From the NCBI RefSeq assembly GCF_008065115.1, contig NZ_CP042913.1, forward strand, positions 4,847,257 through 4,911,256: DNA of 64,000 bases, given 5' to 3'. The DNA is from Bythopirellula goksoeyrii (GTDB lineage Bacteria > Planctomycetota > Planctomycetia > Pirellulales > Lacipirellulaceae). Positions 1 through 8,543 of this stretch are shown here, in pieces. Made by a program: the position numbers and the translations under genes. The first letter of the stretch is position 1, and each line of letters begins with the position of its first letter. Below the pieces are notes generated by a model that made no database searches, was not told the DNA's origin, and was given only the letters and a program-made list of their open reading frames with translations.

Positions 1-1028
1 TGGTAACCAAGATCCCGCAAGAGGGCAGCATCAAGTCTAGTAAGGTACTTGCGTGCTCCGTCCGTTGAGTTGGGATCGAGCGAGACTTCTGAGATGATCC
101 CAGCGGAGCTCCACACTTCGGACTGAATACTGCTTGCAAAATGGCCTGTGCTCGATTTGGGCACTGGCCCACCGTATTCGGCCACAAGATTTGTGCCAAT
201 CAGATTCCCTTCGTCATCGACGCCAACGAGATCATCGTCTTCTAGATTCGTGCTGGTGGCTCCCAGTGCATGAATCATTTCGTGCAAACCGGTAGAGTAC
301 AAGTCAGATTTACCTATAGCCGTGGGATCGACTGTTCTTAGGTCGAAGCCGTTCCACTTCAAGCTGGTGGTGTGCCAGTCCCAGTTGTCTGTGGAAATAT
401 CAGTCGTGGGCGTCTTGTTTGGATCTTGGATGCCGTAGTCATCGACAGGATTGACGCCAGGATCGTGACCTGCGTACCAGTTATCTCCGGTGTCAAAATA
501 AACTCGACCGCCCCAGGTGTTGAATTCCGACCCAGCCGCGCCTGCGGCATTGCGGCTATCGTAGCCGTCCCAGCCACCTTTGGCATGTGCAGTGGTGCCC
601 GAGTCAAAACTGAAAGCCCCGACATAGATGACGTACTCATTGGCCGCGACACTGGATCTGTTGGACGTCGACAATGTATAAGAATAACCTTGTCCGTCAC
701 TCTCTGCTGAGCCTTGAACCACATTCCCTGAGAGATCAACGATGCTACTCGCTTGGATATCTGAAAATCCGATGGAGCCGTTGAGTGATGTGAGGTCTGT
801 CCAGTCGTTGTTCGTGATGATGGCCGACAGAAAAGCTGCGGCGGAATCTAGGGATGCACGGCGTGCCTGTCCTGTGGACGTACCTAAATCAAACCAATTT
901 TCATTGTTCTCGTCGAGTGTGTAGTCGAGTGTGATCTGGATGGCGTGAACCGAAGCGACCGCAGAGACATGGCAAAAGACGAACACCAGCGCCTGAAGAA
1001 AACGGCAACGAAAGGCAGAGATTTGCAT
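1..1028 (-). CDS. Secreted zinc-metalloprotease-like protein, 3' end outside window
   Basis: The minus-strand frame from the ATG at 1028 stays open to the window edge, giving at least 342 codons. The first 30 or so residues form a Sec-type signal peptide ending near VHA. Residues 249-253 read HEMIH, a HExxH zinc site, followed by ALGATS, and the frame ends at the edge with RDLGY. The classical metzincin third histidine (HExxHxxGxxH) is missing, so the third zinc ligand is unknown. Family members of this kind in planctomycetes often end with a PEP-CTERM sorting signal, but that end lies outside the window. It begins 30 bases after the stop of the small membrane-protein gene upstream on the same strand, so the two may be cotranscribed. 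The signal peptide and HExxH are seen directly; protease activity is inferred. Confidence 0.75.
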   Translation of the reverse strand, partial: MQISAFRCRFLQALVFVFCHVSAVASVHAIQITLDYTLDENNENWFDLGTSTGQARRASLDSAAAFLSAIITNNDWTDLTSLNGSIGFSDIQASSIVDLSGNVVQGSAESDGQGYSYTLSTSNRSSVAANEYVIYVGAFSFDSGTTAHAKGGWDGYDSRNAAGAAGSEFNTWGGRVYFDTGDNWYAGHDPGVNPVDDYGIQDPNKTPTTDISTDNWDWHTTSLKWNGFDLRTVDPTAIGKSDLYSTGLHEMIHALGATSTNLEDDDLVGVDDEGNLIGTNLVAEYGGPVPKSSTGHFASSIQSEVWSSAGIISEVSLDPNSTDGARKYLTRLDAALLRDLGY

Positions 1029-1058
1029 CGATTGTTACCGACTTTAAATGGACCGACT

Positions 1059-1442
1059 CTACGACTTATTCATCAACAGCCCACCAGCGCCGAGAATCGT
1101 CAACGCTGCGCCAGCAACTTTCAGCCCGAATGCCAGCTTCGCATTGCTTGATTTGGCTGTTTGGACCTCAGCTTTGGCATCCTCGAATCGTTTGCGGGCT
1201 GCTTCCAATCCGCGAGCCTCTTCGGGGCTTTCGGGAACTCTCTTATTGCGAGCATCCCGCCCTCTTTCGGCGGCAGCCTTTTCTAGAGAGGCATGGGCTT
1301 CGTAGTATTCATGTGCCTGCTGCTCAGTCAGGGAACCTGCAGGATCCGCTGCGGCCGGCAAGACCAAACCAGTCACGATCATTAAAATTCCTAACAAAGC
1401 TGCAGCTCCCGGCCAAATGGATGCAAAACTAGATTCTCCCAT
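1059..1442 (-). CDS. Small membrane protein with coiled-coil middle, unknown function
   Basis: This encodes 127 residues from an ATG at 1442. A hydrophobic segment at about 9-31 could be a signal anchor. A charged Ala/Glu/Lys/Arg-rich stretch at about 37-100 looks like a coiled coil. A second hydrophobic, glycine-rich helix at about 104-123 lies close to the C-terminus. The order suggests two membrane helices joined by a helical loop of about 70 residues. I recognise no family. It precedes the metalloprotease-like gene by 30 bases on the same strand. The call as a real gene rests on its amphipathic and hydrophobic pattern and the lack of any competing frame. Confidence 0.6.
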   Translation of the reverse strand: MGESSFASIWPGAAALLGILMIVTGLVLPAAADPAGSLTEQQAHEYYEAHASLEKAAAERGRDARNKRVPESPEEARGLEAARKRFEDAKAEVQTAKSSNAKLAFGLKVAGAALTILGAGGLLMNKS

Positions 1443-1493
1443 GGCTGACTCTTCCTATTCTTCTCATTCGAGCAACACACAAAGTTGCTGAAA

Positions 1494-2552
1494 CTATAGT
1501 TCGCTTGTGTCGACACTTTGTCCATCACGAATATAAACAAGGTAAGCCATTACAAAATCGTCAACCTCATCAGTAAGGAACGAGACGTGACCATCGACGA
1601 AAGAGGCATTGACTCCTCCTAAATGATTGGATCGCGGGGCAGCGGATATGAAAGCGTCAATTGCGCAGGGCACCCCTTCGGCTAGAGCGCCGACAGGATC
1701 GGGACACGAGTACCCAATGTCCGGGTTCGTGCTATTTGGCCTTCGGGACAAACCGGCCCAGTTTGGGTCAGGCATGAACTCAAGTCCCGTGTCAGCCGAG
1801 ATTTTGCTTTCCTGTCCCGATGCATCGACAGCATGCATGTCGTAAGCAAGAATCGCAGCCCCTGCCCAAGGCAAAGCCCATGCACCACGTTGATCTTCTT
1901 CTTGATCGCGAGTACGCACCTCCGAGAGCAAGAGAGTAGACGAGGTACCATCCTCGATCGCTCCCAATTTATTCCCATAGAGACTTATCGCGCCGGGCCA
2001 ACGAAAGTAATCCGCATGATGGACGCTTTCAAAGGCCGCGTAGTTCCCTTTGGCAAAACGCGAACGCTCTCCAGTGCCTGGTGCATTGGTACCCCAATGC
2101 TTGTAAGTACGACCTTGTGCTGATTCGCTAGGACACAATAACGAAGAAATCTCAGACTCCTGGGGCTGAGGATCGCCGAGTGTGTTGGCGATATTGGTAT
2201 TCTCAATATCAAACTGGGAATAGAGGTTTTGCTGCTCGATATAAGGCAACATTAAAACGATCCAACTGTGATTGCGACCGGCGCGAAGATTCACCTTGTC
2301 GCTCTCATTACCCGGCTTCGGGAGAAAAAGTCCTGCCGGAGGAAGTGTCTTGCGCGACGATTCGTAGTTCTGTGTCGACAAAGCGAGTTGCTTGCAATTG
2401 TTTACACATTGCATCCGCCGGGCGGCCTCTCGTGCGGCCTGCACTGCTGGCAGCAGGAGGGCAACCAACACCCCTATGATGGCGATGACCACCAAGAGTT
2501 CAACCAAGGTAAATCCGGCATTCAGCCTGATTCTGCTCTTCTTGTTTTGCAT
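1494..2552 (-). CDS. DUF1559 domain protein with type IV pilin-like N-terminus
   Basis: The protein has 352 residues. After a short basic leader it shows the prepilin cleavage/methylation motif GFTLVELLVVIAIIGVL at about residues 13-29, followed by LLPAVQAAREAARRMQC, the typical start of planctomycete DUF1559 proteins. The C-terminal part contains FVDGHVSFLTDEVD, the usual H-x-G-G...DGH region of this family. By homology it is a pseudopilin exported and processed by a type IV prepilin peptidase; one is encoded at 36409-37770. The ATG at 2552 is preceded by an AGGAAG ribosome-binding site. It lies 11 bases after the PEP-CTERM gene upstream and is probably in the same transcript. Exact function of DUF1559 proteins is unknown; they are present in many copies per planctomycete genome. 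Confidence 0.93.
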   Translation of the reverse strand: MQNKKSRIRLNAGFTLVELLVVIAIIGVLVALLLPAVQAAREAARRMQCVNNCKQLALSTQNYESSRKTLPPAGLFLPKPGNESDKVNLRAGRNHSWIVLMLPYIEQQNLYSQFDIENTNIANTLGDPQPQESEISSLLCPSESAQGRTYKHWGTNAPGTGERSRFAKGNYAAFESVHHADYFRWPGAISLYGNKLGAIEDGTSSTLLLSEVRTRDQEEDQRGAWALPWAGAAILAYDMHAVDASGQESKISADTGLEFMPDPNWAGLSRRPNSTNPDIGYSCPDPVGALAEGVPCAIDAFISAAPRSNHLGGVNASFVDGHVSFLTDEVDDFVMAYLVYIRDGQSVDTSEL

Positions 2553-2563
2553 GGGCTTCCTGC

Positions 2564-3916
2564 TTAGAGGGTATGAGAAAATTCAAAACCGAATCGCCTA
2601 CGATTGCAAATCAAGCTGCCTAAGGAAATCATTGCAACAACGATTGTAGCAGGTTCTGGCACTGCAGTCACGGACACAATATTTGAGGGATTGCCGTATT
2701 CGCTTTGCCACTGTCCCAAGTCGATGCCATCAACGGTCCCATCCCCGTTGGAATCGCCGTTAGAATTGTCCGACTGGTTGGTGAGACCAAAGCCACGCTG
2801 CCAAACAAGAAAATCATTCCCATCGACGTCCCCATCCCCATCGAAATCGGGATCCGCTGCCGAAGGGACGCTCGTGATCTTTAAGGTCACTGCGTCCGTG
2901 CCGTTCCAAGTTGTGGGATCCCAGGTACTCGCGTCGTCCGCGTAGGAAAGACCAGTGATCCCATTTATCACTTTGCCGGCTCCTGTCTCCAACTGAGGAT
3001 TCGCGAGTATTAGTTCGACATCCGGAGAGTTTATCGTCACGTTCGAAGAATTGGTGAACCAGGTATGGGTCACCACCTGCGTCCCAGGGATATTCGTGAA
3101 AGTAGCTGTGGAACTGTCATTAAGAATGAGTTTCACTCCCTCTTGAATCTGGCCGGCAGTGATCGACGAATTCCCAGTCAACGTGAGACTCGCCGTCGCA
3201 GAATCAATATCCGTGGTCGTCAGATCTTCCAGATCACCGTCGATCATGAACACCGAATCGTGTGCAACCATATCGAACTGGTCAATTCCGAATCTTGAAT
3301 TCGAGAAGAACGTCGCACCCGTTATTGACGCACCGGCAGAGGGGGTCAATTCAGCTTGGACCCAGATATTCGAGGTGGATCCACTACTAACGTCTGTGGT
3401 TCTAACATTTGTCCCATTAATGATTAGGTTGCTACTGCGAAACTCGATATCATCAAAAAACGATTCAATAGACCCTCCTGTGAGTGTCGTGGAATCTCGA
3501 AATACGATGTCATCTTGTACAGTTAAATCTGCATCGGTCAGCTTGAAAGTAGCACCCGTACTTATCTCGAACTGTGCATTAAAAAAATCATTGAAGACGT
3601 TCAGGGAAGATCCTGTCTGTAATTCCAAACCACCTCCGTTGCCAATATCCACTCCAAACTCGTCCCCTGCCCCACCATTCGCTTCAACCACATCGCCGTC
3701 AAGAATTAAATAGTGTGAGATTCCTAGACCAGGATTAATTGTCCCTACCGCTGGAGTAAATCCGCTTCCATTGGCCATCGAATTCCAGAACGATTCATTG
3801 AAGAAATCGCCACCAGAGGGCCCCGTGTAATAGAAGGTATCAGCAAGGGCTGAACCACAAGACAACAGACTACTGGTTAGTACACACCACGTTAAAGCTC
3901 TTCTCGTCCGAAACAT
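2564..3916 (-). CDS. PEP-CTERM protein with dockerin-like calcium repeats
   Basis: From the ATG at 3916 the product has 450 residues; an in-frame GTG one codon upstream is less likely. A signal peptide ends near residue 25 (GSALA). The mature protein starts with a YTGPSGGDFF block shared with the neighbour at 4008-5126 (FVGPSGGDFF). The middle is a beta-rich, Ser/Thr/Asn-rich passenger. Residues about 356-408 carry two dockerin-type calcium loops (DFDGDGDVDGNDF and NGDSNGDGTVDGID). A VPEPA motif near 418-422 is followed by a hydrophobic helix and an Arg cluster, the PEP-CTERM sorting signal read by exosortase. Nine extra residues (FGFEFSHTL) follow the Arg cluster, which is unusual. It is probably anchored to or processed at the cell surface; function is unknown. 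Confidence 0.85.
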   Translation of the reverse strand: MFRTRRALTWCVLTSSLLSCGSALADTFYYTGPSGGDFFNESFWNSMANGSGFTPAVGTINPGLGISHYLILDGDVVEANGGAGDEFGVDIGNGGGLELQTGSSLNVFNDFFNAQFEISTGATFKLTDADLTVQDDIVFRDSTTLTGGSIESFFDDIEFRSSNLIINGTNVRTTDVSSGSTSNIWVQAELTPSAGASITGATFFSNSRFGIDQFDMVAHDSVFMIDGDLEDLTTTDIDSATASLTLTGNSSITAGQIQEGVKLILNDSSTATFTNIPGTQVVTHTWFTNSSNVTINSPDVELILANPQLETGAGKVINGITGLSYADDASTWDPTTWNGTDAVTLKITSVPSAADPDFDGDGDVDGNDFLVWQRGFGLTNQSDNSNGDSNGDGTVDGIDLGQWQSEYGNPSNIVSVTAVPEPATIVVAMISLGSLICNRRRFGFEFSHTL

Positions 3917-3936
3917 CACACCTCACTCCATTTCAA

Positions 3937-3970
3937 AACGCCGGGGATATTCTTGAATATCCCCGGCGTT
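3937..3970 (-). terminator. Perfect hairpin, terminator of the upstream PEP-CTERM gene
   Basis: Positions 3937-3952 and 3955-3970 are perfect inverted repeats of 16 bases with a two-base centre. Read on the minus strand the stem is followed by TTTTGAAA. It sits 38 bases beyond the stop of the gene at 4008-5126 and 21 bases before the start of the next gene. This fits an intrinsic terminator that separates the two PEP-CTERM genes. Confidence 0.75.
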
Positions 3971-4007
3971 CAATAAACTATTTGGCAAATTCTCTAGACT
4001 CTAAACA

Positions 4008-5126
4008 CTATCTACGTCGTAGGCAGAGGCTAGAGGCTATCGCAAACGATGCCAGTATCGCAACACTTGGCTCAGGCACTGCCATGATCGTCACCGTACT
4101 CTGACCATTCCAATTGGATGGAGTAAACAGGTGAGGATGAGTTGCATAGGAGAACTCTGTGCCCGAAAGACCATTAAAAACCTGCGTGGCATCGTCGGAA
4201 AGCCCCTGTGGTCCTACGAAGCTCAGCGCTGCAAAACGCGACTTAAATACTACCTTCGTTTCAAAGGGTGCCACTCCCGGATCGGTAATCCATTCACCTT
4301 CGGCGTTGTCGTCAATGAAGCTTGCCTGGGACTCATCTTCCAAATACAAAGTGATGCCTTCATCCAATTGGTCGGCACGCAATGCAGTGTTGCCTTGCAG
4401 AGTCAGAGTACCATTGGAAAAACTATTAAATGCGTCGTCGATGTCCCCGTTCATGTTGAGAACGGAATCGATGGCAACCAAATCGGTATTGGTTCGTATA
4501 CTAAGACGTCCTGTGGAAAAAGTGGAATCTGTAATTGTTGCAGATGACTGAAAAGAAATGATTTGATTCAGATCAGCCGTCGTCAGGCTACTGTCGTGAA
4601 GTAAGGAAACCACAGAACCGGTCTGGAACTCGATGTCATCAGCGACGCTGACGATCCTGGACCCACTAATAGAAGCATTCCCACCGAAGAAGATATCATC
4701 GGAGGCAACAAGAAACGAATCCACCAAGGAAAACGACGAACCTGGGTTCATGTCAAGTTGGCTGCTACTATCGTTCAGGATATTGAGCTGTGAACCATCA
4801 AGCGACAGGCTGCCAGTATCGAATGAAACTCCACCAGAGTTAACGTTCAGGTTCGATCCCGAGAGCAACGACAGCGAGCCTACTCCAAATGGGATTTCGG
4901 AGGTTGCATAAACCAAGTCTCCGTCGAGGATCAAATCGATTTCGACTTTTGAAGTTCCACCATCGATGATTGAAGCGGGATTAAAGCCGCCGCCGTCTTG
5001 CCAATTTAGTACATCGAAGAAGTCGCCGCCGGAGGGACCGACAAAAGTGAATTGTGCGGTTGCAAATGATGGCAGCAGTAAAGCTGCGCAAGCCACGGTA
5101 AGAATTCTCAATAGATGTCGCTTCAT
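4008..5126 (-). CDS. PEP-CTERM protein, paralogue of the neighbour
   Basis: This encodes 372 residues from an ATG at 5126. A signal peptide ends near residue 24 (FATAQ). The mature protein opens with FVGPSGGDFFDVLNW, matching the opening of the next gene's product, and continues as a Ser/Asn/Leu-rich beta-repeat passenger with recurring SLSLLSGSNLN-like units. The C-terminus has VPEPS, a hydrophobic helix and a final LRRR, a PEP-CTERM signal. Unlike its neighbour it lacks the dockerin loops. The pair probably arose by tandem duplication, with later gain or loss of the calcium-binding part. A surface or exopolysaccharide-associated role is the general expectation for PEP-CTERM proteins; nothing more specific is visible. 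Confidence 0.85.
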   Translation of the reverse strand: MKRHLLRILTVACAALLLPSFATAQFTFVGPSGGDFFDVLNWQDGGGFNPASIIDGGTSKVEIDLILDGDLVYATSEIPFGVGSLSLLSGSNLNVNSGGVSFDTGSLSLDGSQLNILNDSSSQLDMNPGSSFSLVDSFLVASDDIFFGGNASISGSRIVSVADDIEFQTGSVVSLLHDSSLTTADLNQIISFQSSATITDSTFSTGRLSIRTNTDLVAIDSVLNMNGDIDDAFNSFSNGTLTLQGNTALRADQLDEGITLYLEDESQASFIDDNAEGEWITDPGVAPFETKVVFKSRFAALSFVGPQGLSDDATQVFNGLSGTEFSYATHPHLFTPSNWNGQSTVTIMAVPEPSVAILASFAIASSLCLRRR

Positions 5127-5558
5127 TAGACTCGCTCTCCCCTCAACATTAGTTTGGACAATTAGCTAGTGACTTCTGCCAACCGCCCGTGGGTAAAAAC
5201 TCAACAAAGAGTGCATTCGGATTTTTGACCAATCAGCAGCATCGCATGCTGACATTGGAAAGTCAATCTTTTTGGCACCTCTCTAGTCAAATTTCCCCCC
5301 AAAATCCCCAAAATACTGACTGCGCACATTATTGGCCTGGCCAGCGAAAACGCCCCCAGGGCTTTGCGGCTTCCCACAAGCTGAGAGTTGGCGAAACATA
5401 TCTTGGGCCAAGAACCCGGGTTTTTGATGCTCCGACCTCGCCAAAAGGGCCATTTCAGCAGATTCGGTTTGGTGTGAACCCATGTTTACTGCTATGGTAA
5501 GAGGAGTAGGCATAACCTGTCGCCAGCTTCATCCACCTGACCCAGAGCTTTGTAAACC
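5127..5558. other. Intergenic region, no gene seen
   Basis: This 432-base stretch separates a minus-strand and a plus-strand gene that diverge from it. I see no convincing reading frame, RNA gene or repeat. It must hold both promoters, but I could not pick -35/-10 boxes with confidence. Confidence 0.5.
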
Positions 5559-6320
5559 ATGTCTAGCATGTCCTTTCGGTCCAGGGTTCTCGTGATTCTC
5601 TTGGTGGGGGTCATGGTCCCGGCTGGTTCCCTTGGCACTGCCAAGGAAAGTGCGGAGCCTGCAAATGCTTCCACAAAGAAGGCCGAGTCTAACAACGGTG
5701 GTTCCGAGCTGACCCTCAAGAGAACGAAGAAGTCGAAGTTGGCTACTAATCTCTTGGCCTCAGCGACCAAGACTCGCAAGTCACGCAAAACGGCTCCTTC
5801 CTCGAATGTGGAACCGATCACGAAGTCGGATTTGAAACGCGCCAAGCTAGATCTGGTGGAAGAGAGTGACCTGCCGAATTTGGAGCCGCGCAACCGTGAG
5901 GATGAGAAACTGACGATCGGTGCAATAGCTCGGGTAACGGAGACCCAGAGCGAACTGCCATTTCTTGCGCGCGTCGATACGGGGGCCGCTTCTTGTTCGA
6001 TGCACTGCGAAGAGTGGGAAATCGACGAAGAGGCCGAATCCATGGAGGAGAATATCGGCAAAGATATTCGTGTACTGATCAGCAATGACGAAAATGAATC
6101 ACAATGGGTCGACAGCCGCATTGAACACTGCGTGGTCGTTAAGACTAGCGAGAAACGCGAGACTCGTTACAAAGTCCCGATGACCTTGCGCTGGAAAGAT
6201 TTTGAGAAGGAAGTCGTTGTTACTCTCAACAATCGGGGCCACATGGTCTATCCGCTTCTCTTGGGAAGGAATTTTCTCGAAAACGATTTCGTCGTCGACA
6301 TCACGCTTCCGAGTGAGTGA
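5559..6320 (+). CDS. Retropepsin-like aspartic endopeptidase (PF05618-type), exported
   Basis: The protein has 253 residues. Residues 1-28 form a signal peptide, followed by a Lys/Ser-rich linker of about 80 residues. From about 118 on it matches the family annotated as putative ATP-dependent zinc proteases, now regarded as retropepsin-like: LARVDTGAASCSMHC at 137-150 carries the D-T-G catalytic triad of aspartic proteases (D140), and VYPLLLGRNFLENDFVVDI near the C-terminus is the usual closing motif. Family members are often encoded next to ATP-grasp ligases, but none is adjacent here. An alternative start at 5568 (fourth codon) is possible. Peptidase activity is inferred from the family. 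Confidence 0.85.
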   Translation: MSSMSFRSRVLVILLVGVMVPAGSLGTAKESAEPANASTKKAESNNGGSELTLKRTKKSKLATNLLASATKTRKSRKTAPSSNVEPITKSDLKRAKLDLVEESDLPNLEPRNREDEKLTIGAIARVTETQSELPFLARVDTGAASCSMHCEEWEIDEEAESMEENIGKDIRVLISNDENESQWVDSRIEHCVVVKTSEKRETRYKVPMTLRWKDFEKEVVVTLNNRGHMVYPLLLGRNFLENDFVVDITLPSE

Positions 6321-6448
6321 AATCCCGCGTACCGTGGCGAGCCGGTTGCGTTAACTTCCGGTATTGCCCGTACCCGTTTTCCACGCCGGCACACAATTCA
6401 CGACGCTCCGCTGAAATCGTGTCCAAACACCGCAGAGCGCTGGTATTT

Positions 6449-6473
6449 CGTCCCCACACGGAGCATGGGGACG
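6449..6473 (-). terminator. Possible hairpin terminator after pdxA
   Basis: CGTCCCCA (6449-6456) and TGGGGACG (6466-6473) are a perfect 8-base inverted repeat with a 9-base loop. It starts 12 bases past the pdxA stop on the minus strand. There is no T-run after it, so termination is uncertain. Confidence 0.35.
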
Positions 6474-6484
6474 AGGGATGATGC

Positions 6485-7504
6485 CTACTTCGCCAATTTC
6501 GCTGCCGTTGTGATCGCCGCGACCATGCCGGTGGACTCGGCGGTTGCTTGCCAGGCACGATCGAAGGCGGTGCCGTGGGCCACGCTGGTGCGAATAATTG
6601 GTAGGCCCAGCGTTATATTGACCGCGCGATGCATTCCTAAGAGTTTCAACGCGATGTGACCCTGGTCGTGGTACATGGCAACGATGGCATCGAATTCGCC
6701 GTCACGTGCGCGAACCATGAGCGTGTCCGTCGGGAAAGGTCCCGTTACGCTGATCCCTGCCGCTTGAGCTTGTTCAACTGCCGGGGCGATGATGCGCGTT
6801 TCTTCGTCTCCAAAGAGCCCCGACTCACCACCGTGGGGGTTCAAAGCGCATACTCCGATTCTGGGCGACTCGAGTCCAAAGCCTTCGTGCATCACCCGCT
6901 GGGCAAGATGGCATTTTTCTAGGATTGCCGCCGTCGACAGGTTGGCAAACACTTCGCTCAGGGCCATGTGCAGAGTCACATGCACCACACCAAGCCCGGC
7001 AACGCTGTTAGGCAATTCTTCCGGCGGCAGATAGAGCATCATGGCAAAGTCGGTGACGCCGCAACGCTCGGCCAGCAGTTCCGTGTGCCCAGGATAGAAG
7101 TGACCGGCGGCGTGGAGGGCGGCCTTACTCAGAGGGGCGGTGACAATCCCATCGAATCGCCCGGCCAGTGTCTCATCAATCGCACGGATCAAAGCTTCGT
7201 AAGCCGCCTGGCCCGTAAGGGCATCGACACTGCCATGCGGCACGGCCAACACATCGTCGCTGCCAACTCGCAGGCAAGGAATCGTATCGGGCATGACCTG
7301 ATCGAAGTCCTTGTCGACTTCGATGACTCCAAGTTTTGCATCGAGTAGTCTGACCGCCTGGCACATAATATCAGGATGGCCCAACACCACAGGCCGCGAA
7401 CATTGATGAACCCGGGGATCGGCCCAGGCGCGAACAATGACCTCTGGGCCAATACCCGCAGCATCGCCCATCGTGATCGCCAGTCGTTTCTTTGCCGTGT
7501 CCAT
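6485..7504 (-). CDS. pdxA: 4-hydroxythreonine-4-phosphate dehydrogenase PdxA
   Basis: This NAD-dependent enzyme oxidises 4-phosphohydroxy-L-threonine in the DXP-dependent pathway to pyridoxal phosphate. The 339-residue length is normal for the family. The start MGDAAGIGPEV (12-22) is the PdxA signature. The three metal-binding histidines are visible as H140 (YPGHTE), H179 (TLHMAL) and H279 (MYHDQGH), and NPHGGESGLFGDEE (222-235) is a conserved substrate-site block. The start is an ATG at 7504. No pdxJ is nearby. It stands alone between an upstream HTTM pair (76 bases away, same strand) and a plus-strand gene. Confidence 0.97.
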   Translation of the reverse strand: MDTAKKRLAITMGDAAGIGPEVIVRAWADPRVHQCSRPVVLGHPDIMCQAVRLLDAKLGVIEVDKDFDQVMPDTIPCLRVGSDDVLAVPHGSVDALTGQAAYEALIRAIDETLAGRFDGIVTAPLSKAALHAAGHFYPGHTELLAERCGVTDFAMMLYLPPEELPNSVAGLGVVHVTLHMALSEVFANLSTAAILEKCHLAQRVMHEGFGLESPRIGVCALNPHGGESGLFGDEETRIIAPAVEQAQAAGISVTGPFPTDTLMVRARDGEFDAIVAMYHDQGHIALKLLGMHRAVNITLGLPIIRTSVAHGTAFDRAWQATAESTGMVAAITTAAKLAK

Positions 7505-7580
7505 AGATTAATTCTAGCAAGTCAATTCGCAGGCCGGAACGAGCGGTAGCGCTGTTCCGGAACTGCAAGCTGATTGCGGC

Positions 7581-8543
7581 TTAGCGACCAGCTCCCAACA
7601 ATCGCGCAATGCGACTAGCCACCGGATCGACCCAGCGGCGGACCGTGGCGGGCTTGAAAAACGAGACATTGGCAATCAACATCGCTAGGCCGAACGTGAT
7701 CATCCCCATAATGAGGGCGATCCCACCGTGAACAAAAACTGCCATCCACAACACCAGTGGGCGCGTATAACGATTCCATACCAAGGCACAGTAAAACAAT
7801 TCCCAGAAGAGCGCGACGTGCGTGGCGATGGCAATCAAGACCGGATAGTTCGCAATCCACGTCATGTCCAGCGACTGATATTCTTGATTTGCGATTGCCC
7901 ACCAAACGGCTGTGCCGGCATGCCAGTTCTCGCCCGTGAGTTTTGCCAACCCTGAGAAGAGGTAGATGATACATAGGTGAATCTGCAAGAGTCGTATTGC
8001 CAAGTTGGCTGACGTGCTGGGGGCCACTGGCTGGGTGTCCCCACGTCGGAGCCTGCGAACACTGTCGAGCGAGTAACGTGCCCCACAGGGACCAAGCATG
8101 GTATAGAGCGCGAGCATGCAGTTCGCTTTGTCGAGGCCGAAGAATGCACCGGGACTAATTCGGTGAGCATACGAAACGGCGAACAAGAATCCCAGCACCG
8201 CCATTGTGCGGCTGAAGAGTCCGAGCATGAGGCAGAAAAAGACGAGCAAGGCAACTATGTGGACCGTCCACAGCAGCCACACCGGTTTGGTCCAGAAAAA
8301 AACGCTCCACACGGACCATTGTTGGCCCTGAATCCGGCGGATGTATTCCACAGGGAGCCAACCATCCTGGCCAATGAAAGCCTGCAGATCGAACGACCAA
8401 ACCAGATGCGTGTAGAACAACATCGCCCCGGCCAGCAGACGAATCAGCGAGAGCGTAGCGGGATCCGTCGGCCGGAACCAAAACCGATTCCAAGCTTGCC
8501 AACACTCAGCAATGTATCCACGCGTATCTGAGAAGACTCCCAT
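7581..8543 (-). CDS. HTTM domain (gamma-carboxylase-like) membrane protein
   Basis: The product has 320 residues with about seven to eight hydrophobic segments. It belongs by pattern to the HTTM family, the membrane part shared with vitamin K-dependent gamma-glutamyl carboxylases: DPATLSLIRLLAGAMLFYTHLVW near residue 27, the IYLFSGLAKL-x-GENWHAGTAVWWAI block near 193-215, and a W-ELFYCALVWNRYTRPL stretch. Eukaryotic-type carboxylation is not implied, because the large lumenal catalytic region is absent. The ATG at 8543 overlaps the stop of the upstream gene (TGATG), so translation is coupled to the 250-residue partner. Substrate and reaction are unknown. Confidence 0.85.
   Translation of the reverse strand: MGVFSDTRGYIAECWQAWNRFWFRPTDPATLSLIRLLAGAMLFYTHLVWSFDLQAFIGQDGWLPVEYIRRIQGQQWSVWSVFFWTKPVWLLWTVHIVALLVFFCLMLGLFSRTMAVLGFLFAVSYAHRISPGAFFGLDKANCMLALYTMLGPCGARYSLDSVRRLRRGDTQPVAPSTSANLAIRLLQIHLCIIYLFSGLAKLTGENWHAGTAVWWAIANQEYQSLDMTWIANYPVLIAIATHVALFWELFYCALVWNRYTRPLVLWMAVFVHGGIALIMGMITFGLAMLIANVSFFKPATVRRWVDPVASRIARLLGAGR

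Noticed and set aside
3159-3713. Plus-strand frame of 184 codons inside the PEP-CTERM gene
   Set aside because: It is antisense to a gene with signal peptide, dockerin loops and PEP-CTERM signal; it has no recognisable motif of its own.
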